DNA from: Smithella sp. ME-1
GTDB lineage: Bacteria > Desulfobacterota > Syntrophia > Syntrophales > Smithellaceae
Direction of reading: 5' to 3'
DNA length: 8,363 nt
Assembly: GCA_000495415.1 (NCBI GenBank)
Contig: AWGX01000496.1
Coordinates: forward strand, 1 to 8,363
Below the pieces are notes generated by a model. It ran no database searches. It was not told where the DNA came from and worked only from the letters and a program-made list of their open reading frames with translations. Shown one piece after another: positions 1 to 4,321 of the stretch. Position numbers and translations under genes: made by a program. Every line of letters starts with the position of its first letter. The stretch's first letter is position 1.

Positions 1-126
1 GGTAATTTCTGCATAAACCAGGATTTGGAGCTATATATGCAGGGAGTCTGCATTCCGAGCCATGATGCAACGGAAGCGGTTATTTCGTTTTTAGAAAAAA
101 GAGAAGGTAATTTCCTCGGAAAGTAA
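1..126 (+). CDS. C-terminal end of a probable enoyl-CoA hydratase/isomerase (crotonase family), cut by the window edge
   Basis: The first base opens a reading frame of 41 codons ending in TAA at 124-126; the start lies outside the window. The tail reads FLEKREGNF at residues 30-38 of the visible part, after an acidic D-A-T-E-A helix. This matches the usual crotonase ending, in which a D-x-x-EG-x-x-AFLEKRxPxF helix closes the fold after the catalytic core. Crotonase enzymes hydrate or isomerise acyl-CoA thioesters in the cytoplasm, in fatty-acid or aromatic-acid degradation. No catalytic residue is visible because only the C-terminal helix is present, so the substrate cannot be assigned. It is the only plus-strand gene and converges on the membrane-protein gene to its right, with 79 nt between the two stop codons. 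Confidence 0.6.
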   Translation, partial: GNFCINQDLELYMQGVCIPSHDATEAVISFLEKREGNFLGK

Positions 127-185
127 AAAGTTTAGAACCACTTTTACAGGGAATATATCTTCAAAAGTCTGTGCTTGTACGTCAA

Positions 186-219
186 GAAAAAATCTGGCTT
201 GCTTTTTAAGCAAGCCAGA
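186..219 (-). terminator. Intrinsic terminator of the membrane-protein gene, overlapping its stop codon
   Basis: Positions 193-204 and 208-219 are perfect inverted repeats (12-bp stem TCTGGCTTGCTT/AAGCAAGCCAGA, loop TTT). Read on the minus strand the stem is followed by a run of seven T (186-192), the classic Rho-independent form. The stop codon of the minus-strand gene (TAA, 208-206) is in the loop, so one arm of the stem encodes the last residues of the protein. A second, outer pair GTCTGT (167-172)/ACAGAC (220-225) could extend the structure. Downstream on the plus strand there is no T-run, so service to the convergent plus-strand gene would be weak. Confidence 0.85.
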
Positions 220-1000
220 ACAGACTTATTACGCCCGCCAAATAGAAAAAAAGACCGATTATAAAATGATTTTTTTTCAAACGTTCAAGAAACAATGATG
301 TTGTCGCTCCCAAACCACAGGCGAACAGATAAGGAATAAAAATCTGTATTGTTGTGAAGTGCCGCAAGTCACCGGGAAGATAATAGAACAGGTATGTATG
401 AAAAATTAAAATTGAAAATATATTAGCCAAAATTTCTAGTGCCATTGCGTCAAGCGCGAATAGATAAGTTTTGGCTGCATTGTTGTTAAGATAAGCCAGT
501 TTGGGATTAGTTTCAATGGCACTGTTCATGCAAAAGACAAAAAAGCCATATAATGGCCACATAAACATCCCCACGCCGGAGGTGTAGCCGTAGTGAACAG
601 GCCAGATTTTATAAAGCCAGCCGGGTTGACCAACGAATTTTACAAAAAGAGTATCGAGAATTATTTCATACCACATCGCACCGAAAAAAGTGCATCCCAT
701 ATAAAGCACCAGCTTAGAATAATTAATGGTCAAAAATCTTTTCGCCACCCAACTACAAAAAAAATAAAGGCATGGCAAAAAGAAAAATACAAAGACAAAG
801 ATGAATGCCGGCCAGTATTGCGGGGCGAGGCTTGTAATGCGAATTCCAGCTTTTTCAATTAAGAGCCACCAGAAAAAATGGGTGACAACCCAAAAAATAA
901 TATAACATGCCACCAAAAACAAAAGTGCCCGCGTTAAATAAGCGGGCTTTAAAACATTTTTTAAGGAATTATTGTTCTGCATACGGGGGATTTGTATCAC
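206..1000 (-). CDS. Unrecognised polytopic membrane protein, about seven transmembrane segments
   Basis: The 264-residue protein is very hydrophobic and rich in Phe, Tyr and Trp. Likely membrane segments are near residues 24-47, 63-83, 96-118, 141-161, 178-204, 214-236 and 245-263. There is no cleavable signal peptide. A polar, probably conserved stretch lies between segments three and four: E-x-x-LD near 112-116, then GQPGW at 124-128, PVHYGYTSG at 134-142 and MWPLYG at 147-152. That density of Gly, Trp, His and Tyr suggests a functional site, but I do not recognise the family. I chose the GTG at 1000 because AGGT (1010-1007) sits 6 nt upstream; an in-frame ATG at 982 has no purine-rich site. 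The GTG overlaps an out-of-frame ATG-TGA and lies in a copy of an intergenic repeat. Gene reality is supported by length, a clean membrane topology and a matching terminator. Confidence 0.75.
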   Translation of the reverse strand: MIQIPRMQNNNSLKNVLKPAYLTRALLFLVACYIIFWVVTHFFWWLLIEKAGIRITSLAPQYWPAFIFVFVFFFLPCLYFFCSWVAKRFLTINYSKLVLYMGCTFFGAMWYEIILDTLFVKFVGQPGWLYKIWPVHYGYTSGVGMFMWPLYGFFVFCMNSAIETNPKLAYLNNNAAKTYLFALDAMALEILANIFSILIFHTYLFYYLPGDLRHFTTIQIFIPYLFACGLGATTSLFLERLKKNHFIIGLFFYLAGVISLFWLA

Positions 1001-1035
1001 ATGTTGACCTGGAGTTCAGCAATTTTTGATTATGT
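995..1035. repeat. Intergenic repeat, short copy (partner at 2345-2419)
   Basis: This copy carries TATCACATGTT (995-1005), a 6-nt gap, then GAGTTCAGC (1012-1020) and an AT-rich tail ending near 1035. The partner carries the same 11-mer and 9-mer in the same order and orientation, but 39 nt apart, and its tail matches at most positions with one indel. The start codon and ribosome binding site of the minus-strand membrane-protein gene fall inside this copy. The two copies bracket the AtpI-like gene and the unknown 181-residue gene. Confidence 0.55.
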
Positions 1036-1117
1036 CTCGTAAAATAGGACAACAAAAGAAAACTCATCAAATATAAAAAGACAGGGAAAACTTGTTTTGG
1101 AATTGGGTAAAGAAGGG

Positions 1118-1366
1118 TTACTTATATAAATCTTTCAGGATCTTCAAGGCTCCCTGATATAATTCTATAAAACAACCTATAATGGCCAGGGAAAACAAAC
1201 CCAACATGAATTTCGGGGAAGTCCCCAGCAAGTCATCCAAAAAGTTACCTATCCAAAGAAAAAGAAAAGAAGCAAGCGCCAACGCAAACCCCCATGCCGA
1301 TAACATAATAATCTCACTAAACAAACCAGGGTTTACACGGCGTGTTCTGCGAATAATTGCCGACAT
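1118..1366 (-). CDS. Small AtpZ/AtpI-like membrane protein (ATPase_gene1 type)
   Basis: This 82-residue protein has a basic N-terminus (R-R-x-R-R near residues 6-10), a first membrane segment at about 17-39 and a second at about 53-71. Between them is G-N-F-L-D-D-L-L-G-T-S-P (40-51), which matches the G-x-x-LD-x-x-xGTxP loop of AtpZ/AtpI proteins. Members usually sit in front of F0F1-ATP synthase genes and are linked to c-ring assembly or divalent-cation handling in the inner membrane. Here no other ATP synthase gene is near, so it is a stand-alone copy and its partner is unknown. The ATG at 1366 is preceded by GAGGAAA with about 9 nt spacing, and no longer in-frame start is better supported. 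Assignment rests on topology and the loop motif only. Confidence 0.65.
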   Translation of the reverse strand: MSAIIRRTRRVNPGLFSEIIMLSAWGFALALASFLFLWIGNFLDDLLGTSPKFMLGLFSLAIIGCFIELYQGALKILKDLYK

Positions 1367-1376
1367 AATTTATTTC

Positions 1377-1389
1377 CTCACTTCGTGAG
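1377..1389 (-). promoter_or_regulatory. Short hairpin overlapping the ribosome binding site of the AtpI-like gene
   Basis: On the minus strand CTCAC-GAA-GTGAG forms a 5-bp stem with a 3-nt loop. The second arm carries the GAG of the Shine-Dalgarno sequence GTGAGGA. It could partly mask the site, but the stem is short and may be incidental. Confidence 0.3.
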
Positions 1390-1394
1390 TCTCT

Positions 1395-1424
1395 CTCATA
1401 CTAACAAGTTAACTTACCCGACAA
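1395..1424 (-). promoter_or_regulatory. Possible sigma-70 promoter of the AtpI-like gene, with a palindrome in the spacer
   Basis: On the minus strand TTGTCG (1424-1419) and TATGAG (1400-1395) are separated by 18 nt; each matches the consensus at four of six positions. The 10-bp palindrome AAGTTAACTT (1406-1415) lies in the spacer, where a repressor could block polymerase. The match is modest. The rest of the 199-bp gap between this gene and the next (1367-1565) is AT-rich and shows no other convincing signal. Confidence 0.35.
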
Positions 1425-1565
1425 CGTTATTATTCCTTTTATTATAAATTAATTATCATCTTACGTTTTTTCAACAAGAAGCCGGCTTTTTTTTCGGAAG
1501 GAAAAATAATTGATGCAGAAGTTAATCAATCTATTCTGGAATCTTGGGTGTTGATCTACGTCAGG

Positions 1566-2111
1566 CTATTCAATACAAGAAATTTTTTGAAATGTTGATA
1601 TCTCCCTGATTGGAATTTTTTTCTTTAGCAGCTCTTCAGGAGGTTTGTCTTTTAAACAGTAAGCTTGTTCCAGATAAATATAAACAGGAGACATTTTTGA
1701 ATTAAACATTTTTGATTCAACCAACATCTCATTAAATATTTCACAAATTCCTGCATCTTCTCTAATAAACGCCCTCACCTCCGGAGCAGGTATCGTATCA
1801 TCTTTAGAACTGTTCCCTATCTCAATATAACCGACATAGTTCTTATATTCATCTGCCATATCCTTTACAGCATTTAAAACAACCCTGATATTTTCAAATC
1901 CCGAACCAGATATAGTCCCTCTGTAAGAAACATTCCTTGTTTTACGTGCCCAAAATGATGTTGAGATTTGCTTTCCAAAAAATTTCGTTGATTTTTCTCT
2001 TTCCAAAATATTAAAACTAATCGGCAAAAGAGAATTTATAAACTTATGAAACTCTTGCAACAATTCCGGTGACCATGTTGTCGGAAGCTTGGGAGAATCA
2101 ATTGGGGTCAT
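1566..2111 (-). CDS. Unrecognised soluble protein, 181 residues
   Basis: I do not recognise this protein. It is soluble, with mixed charge, no signal peptide and no membrane segment. The N-terminal quarter looks helical (S-P-E-L-L-Q-E-F-H-K-F near 14-24). A probable beta-rich middle follows, with F-W-A-R-K-T-R-N-V-S-Y-R-G-T near 53-66, and then further mixed segments. The C-terminal third is Lys- and Glu-rich. There is no metal-binding cluster, nucleotide-binding loop or helix-turn-helix that I can see. The ATG at 2111 has AGGA (2123-2120) 8 nt upstream. The gene looks clearly AT-richer than polA and stands alone between two intergenic gaps, with no clear terminator after it. With the AtpI-like gene it lies between two copies of an intergenic repeat, which could fit acquisition as a module; that is inference. 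Coding status is supported by length and the good ribosome binding site. Confidence 0.6.
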   Translation of the reverse strand: MTPIDSPKLPTTWSPELLQEFHKFINSLLPISFNILEREKSTKFFGKQISTSFWARKTRNVSYRGTISGSGFENIRVVLNAVKDMADEYKNYVGYIEIGNSSKDDTIPAPEVRAFIREDAGICEIFNEMLVESKMFNSKMSPVYIYLEQAYCLKDKPPEELLKKKIPIREISTFQKISCIE

Positions 2112-2160
2112 ATTTTCAATCCTTTCCTTTAATTGCTAATTTACTTATAGATTTATCACC

Positions 2161-2201
2161 AAAATAAAAACCCACTTCCTCTATTTAAGAAAGGGGGTTT
2201 T
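2161..2201 (-). terminator. Intrinsic terminator downstream of the hydrolase/yjbQ pair
   Basis: AAAACCCACTT (2167-2177) pairs with AAGGGGGTTTT (2191-2201), giving ten pairs with one A-G mismatch and a 13-nt loop. Read on the minus strand, the stem is followed by TTTTTATTTT (2170-2161, the first four T in the stem). It lies about 260 nt past the yjbQ stop, so the transcript would have a long 3' tail including the intergenic repeat. A weaker plus-strand function is possible because the stem also ends in TTTT in that direction. Confidence 0.6.
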
Positions 2202-2344
2202 ATGTCTTTTCCGTATCATTCATCTAATATACTCACTCCATTTGAGAGTTTTACGAGCAACAGACTACTGATAGAGTTCTTTAAAGTGTGTTTTATAAAT
2301 AAACTTTAACAGAAAATATTTCAATAAAATACTTTTCTCCAATC

Positions 2345-2419
2345 TATCACATGTTATTTGCGACTTTTAAATAATTTTACCATATATTAATCCAGAGTTC
2401 AGCCACTTTTTAATTATTT
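2345..2419. repeat. Intergenic repeat, long copy (partner at 995-1035)
   Basis: TATCACATGTT (2345-2355) and GAGTTCAGC (2395-2403) recur in the same order and orientation as in the copy at 995-1035. Here 39 nt separate them, against 6 nt in the other copy, so one copy has gained or lost about 33 nt. The following AT-rich tail (2404-2419) also aligns. On the minus strand this copy lies in the 3' flank of yjbQ; the other lies in the 3' flank of the AtpI-like gene. Confidence 0.55.
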
Positions 2420-2459
2420 TCAAGAAGAAGAAACAAACATCTGTCATCTAAACAAGAAA

Positions 2460-2879
2460 CTATTCTCCGATTATTTTTACCAAAACTCTTTTTTTACGTC
2501 TGCCGTCAAACTCTCCATAAAAAATCTGTTCCCAAGGACCGAAATCAAGACTGCCTTTGGTGACTGCGACAACAACCTCCCGACCCATAACCTGTCGTTT
2601 TAAATGGGCATCGCCATTATCCTCGCCAGTCCTGTTGTGGCGATAACTTGCAGTGGGTTCATGAGGCGCAAGCTTTTCCAACCAGTCTTCATAATCCTGA
2701 TGCAGCCCTGATTCGTCATCGTTGATGAATACCGATGCGGTAATATGCATGGCATTGACCAATATCAAACCTTCCCTAATGCCACTTTCTTTTAAACAGT
2801 CTTCTACCTGCGACGTGATATTGATAAATGCCCTTCTTTGCGGAACATTAAACCAAAGTTCTTTTCTGTATGATTTCAA
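2460..2879 (-). CDS. yjbQ: YjbQ/UPF0047 family protein (secondary thiamine-phosphate synthase type)
   Basis: The 139-residue protein is full length for the family. Conserved blocks are N-A-M-H-I-T-A-S (42-49) followed by N-D-D-E-S-G-L (53-59), H-R/N-x-x-x-E-D-N near 81-88, D-A-H-L-K (90-94), and [11 protein letters not shown] (116-126). His45, His92 and the acidic residues around them form the likely metal or phosphate pocket. Family members such as E. coli YjbQ show weak thiamine-phosphate synthase activity; the physiological role is still uncertain. The protein is cytoplasmic. The start is TTG at 2879: GGAGG (2890-2886) lies 6 nt upstream, and the nearby ATG at 2893 is out of frame. The upstream hydrolase stops 12 nt before this start, and that stop (TAA) nearly abuts the ribosome binding site, so translation is probably coupled. 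Confidence 0.9.
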   Translation of the reverse strand: MKSYRKELWFNVPQRRAFINITSQVEDCLKESGIREGLILVNAMHITASVFINDDESGLHQDYEDWLEKLAPHEPTASYRHNRTGEDNGDAHLKRQVMGREVVVAVTKGSLDFGPWEQIFYGEFDGRRKKRVLVKIIGE

Positions 2880-2891
2880 CTCTTTCCTCCA

Positions 2892-3578
2892 TTAACAGGG
2901 TAAAAGTTTTTCAATCCATTGCCTGGACGTTTTCACAATACGCTTGTAGATTTCGGACTCTGTTATGCCCATGGACTTGGGAATATGAAAGGAATGGTCA
3001 CCTCCTTCTATTATTTCCAGTTCCCTGGGAGCAGATAACCTGCTCAGAACATTTTGCAGTATTGTCAGACTGCACAGGCTATCCCTTGTGCCCGCGAAAA
3101 AGAGCATCGGTAATTCTATCTGATATAAGTGGATATCTCTTATTTTCGACTGGTCATTTGCCGGATGCAGAGGATAACCAAGAAATATCAGACCTTCTAC
3201 CGGCAATCTTTTTTCGGCAACCAGCTGGGAGGCTACACGTCCACCCATGGATTTACCGGCTGCAATTATGCGACTTACATTAACGGCTGAGTTCTTCTGA
3301 AAATGACGGCAAACAGCCGTCCAGGTATCTTCCAGCTTCTTTTGACTATCAGGTGCCTTTAGCCCCTTTTCTTTGTAAGGGAAATTAAACCGCAACGTCG
3401 GATAACCTGCCGCCGCCAAACCATCAGTAAAGGCAACAAGAAGCTCATTTTCCATGTCGTTACCCATGCCATGAGCCGTGATGACCCCCGCTCCTAATGT
3501 TTTGTCCGGTGGCATGGTTAAAATTGCCGATACGGATTCATCTTTGGTAACGGCAATGGTTAATCTTCTCCTCTCCAT
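2892..3578 (-). CDS. Alpha/beta hydrolase, dienelactone hydrolase-like / TEX30-KANL type
   Basis: At 228 residues it is a compact alpha/beta hydrolase without a signal peptide. It has an oxyanion-hole HGMGND block at 36-41, the strand F-N-F-P-Y at 64-68, the nucleophile elbow G-K-S-M-G-G at 108-113 (Ser110), the acid in G-T-R-D (Asp166) and the His in G-G-D-H-S-F (His195). The full Ser-Asp-His triad is thus present in the right order. The spacing and the HG-M-G-N-D-M block resemble small bacterial and TEX30-like hydrolases, whose substrates are mostly unknown. The ATG at 3578 has AAGGAGA with the core GGAG 7 nt upstream. It is the first gene of a pair with yjbQ. The 112 nt upstream (3579-3690) are AT-rich and show no clear promoter. 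Confidence 0.85.
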   Translation of the reverse strand: MERRRLTIAVTKDESVSAILTMPPDKTLGAGVITAHGMGNDMENELLVAFTDGLAAAGYPTLRFNFPYKEKGLKAPDSQKKLEDTWTAVCRHFQKNSAVNVSRIIAAGKSMGGRVASQLVAEKRLPVEGLIFLGYPLHPANDQSKIRDIHLYQIELPMLFFAGTRDSLCSLTILQNVLSRLSAPRELEIIEGGDHSFHIPKSMGITESEIYKRIVKTSRQWIEKLLPC

Positions 3579-3690
3579 GGAAAATCTCCTTGTTTACTAT
3601 CTGACACTTTTTTTGAGGATGTTTTTATTAATTATCGGTTGCAATCTAACATAAAATAGAAAATTTGAATATTTGAGTATTAGTGGGTGA

Positions 3691-4089
3691 TTAATTTTTT
3701 AAAAAACGATTATCCCAGGTTTTAAACTTCTTCCTGCAGTAATCTTCCAAAGATTTATAACCATCAAAATATCTTATCGCTGTTTTGGAAAAAGAACTCT
3801 TGTATTCGCACTTTTCAACAGAATGTTCACGGCAGGTAATGGGACGATTTTCATAAATGGAACATTTTCCGTTGCGTTTCATATGAACGCAGGCATTATA
3901 GATAATAAGATACCAACCTGAAGAATCCTTAAAAGCTTTTACATTTTTGTGTAATAATTGCCATAACAGGCCGTCATAATCGCGAATTGTTCGCGGCGCA
4001 GATATTTTTTCCGTAATGTATTTGCAACATAACTGATCACACCGATTGCATTTAGATACAGATTATTTTTTAAGAGTTTTTCTTCGCAT
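3691..4089 (-). pseudogene. YkgJ-type cysteine-cluster (zinc/iron-chelating) protein interrupted by an in-frame TAA at codon 9
   Basis: Read from ATG 4089 the frame encodes MRRKTLKK, then TAA (4065-4063), then 123 further residues to TAA at 3693-3691. After the stop the protein is a textbook YkgJ-family domain: C14-x-x-C17-x-x-x-C21-C22, then C67, C76 in G-K-C-S-I-Y, R-P-I-T-C86-R-E-H and C94. YkgJ proteins are small cytoplasmic proteins thought to bind Zn or an Fe-S cluster through these cysteines; their role is poorly known. Between the TAA and the first Cys (S-V-S-K) there is no ATG, GTG or TTG, so the domain has no normal start of its own. The next ATG in frame (3882) would begin after five of the cysteines. 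The start at 4089 is supported by AGGA 5 nt upstream and by a strong promoter. Either a single-base nonsense change has killed the gene, or the base is wrong in the sequence. Confidence 0.7.
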
Positions 4090-4094
4090 AAAAT

Positions 4095-4139
4095 TCCTAT
4101 TTGTAAAAATATCATATTATTTTGATAAGGGCTTTTCAA
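4095..4139 (-). promoter_or_regulatory. Sigma-70 promoter and ribosome binding site of the YkgJ-type gene
   Basis: On the minus strand TTGAAA (4139-4134) and TATGAT (4116-4111) are exactly 17 nt apart, each one base from consensus. AGGA (4098-4095) follows about 12 nt downstream, 5 nt before the ATG at 4089, giving a short leader. This is the best promoter in the window. Its -35 box directly abuts the REP-like hairpin. Confidence 0.7.
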
Positions 4140-4140
4140 A

Positions 4141-4182
4141 CGCTTGTCCCGTACTTGATACGGGATGTCCAGATACAAGGCG
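4141..4182. repeat. REP-like palindrome
   Basis: CCCGTA (4148-4153) and TACGGG (4159-4164) form a 6-bp stem around CTTGA. An outer arm CGCTTGT (4141-4147) pairs with ACAAGGCG (4175-4182) with one bulged base. The core CCCGTACTTGATACGGG followed by ATGTCCAG resembles a palindrome family common between genes in many proteobacteria (CCCGnnCTTGATnCGGG followed by ATCCAG), a recollection I cannot check here. It sits 14 nt from the MITE-like element. Confidence 0.5.
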
Positions 4183-4196
4183 CGCATCACACTATA

Positions 4197-4320
4197 TACC
4201 AAGCCGTATTCAAATGGATACCGCGGCGGCAAGGAGGAGGCGCCGGAGGCGTATATGACAATACGTTGAGGACGCCGACGACGAAGCCAACAAAGGTAGC
4301 CGCATGAAGACGGCTTGGTA
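4197..4320. mobile_element. MITE-like element of about 120 bp with terminal inverted repeats and TA flanks
   Basis: The ends CCAAGCCGTATTCA (4199-4212) and TGAAGACGGCTTGG (4305-4318) are inverted repeats of 14 bp with one mismatch. Each is flanked by TA (4197-4198, 4319-4320), which also extends the palindrome. The interior is GC-rich, unlike the neighbouring intergenic DNA, and has a central hairpin CGTAT-ATGACA-ATACG (4250-4265). It has no transposase. TA flanks fit insertion by an IS630/Tc1-type transposase, but TA may simply be part of the ends. The right end lies one base from the polA stop codon, so it forms the start of the polA 3' untranslated region. Short open frames crossing it on both strands are by-products of the inverted ends. 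Confidence 0.6.
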
Positions 4321-4321
4321 A

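Larger units (their letters stand above)
2112..2459. other. 348-bp AT-rich intergenic region
   Basis: Contents: the leader of the 181-residue gene (2112-2160) with a good ribosome binding site but no convincing promoter; the terminator at 2161-2201 for the yjbQ transcript; an AT-rich stretch from 2202 to 2344 in which I see nothing firm; the long copy of the intergenic repeat at 2345-2419; and 40 nt of yjbQ 3' flank. No tRNA or protein remnant was recognised. Confidence 0.6.

Noticed and set aside
1482..1500. AAGCCGGCTT palindrome followed by a T-run on the plus strand, as a possible terminator
   Set aside because: The palindrome has no loop, so only three pairs remain once a loop is allowed, and no plus-strand gene ends nearby.
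2202..2309. 35-codon plus-strand frame with GGGGG just before its ATG
   Set aside because: The G-run is an arm of the terminator stem. The peptide has no recognisable feature and the region is AT-rich intergenic DNA.
2870..3283. 137-codon plus-strand open frame
   Set aside because: It lies fully antisense to the hydrolase, which has a complete catalytic triad and a good ribosome binding site. The plus-strand peptide shows no family pattern.
4063..4065. Recoding of the TAA in the YkgJ-type gene as selenocysteine or pyrrolysine
   Set aside because: Selenocysteine uses UGA and pyrrolysine uses UAG; UAA has no such known system.
3939..4232. 97-codon minus-strand open frame starting MPPRYPFEYG
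   Set aside because: It begins inside the MITE-like element, crosses the REP-like hairpin and overlaps the YkgJ-type gene in another frame. The YkgJ frame has the conserved cysteines; this one has no family features.
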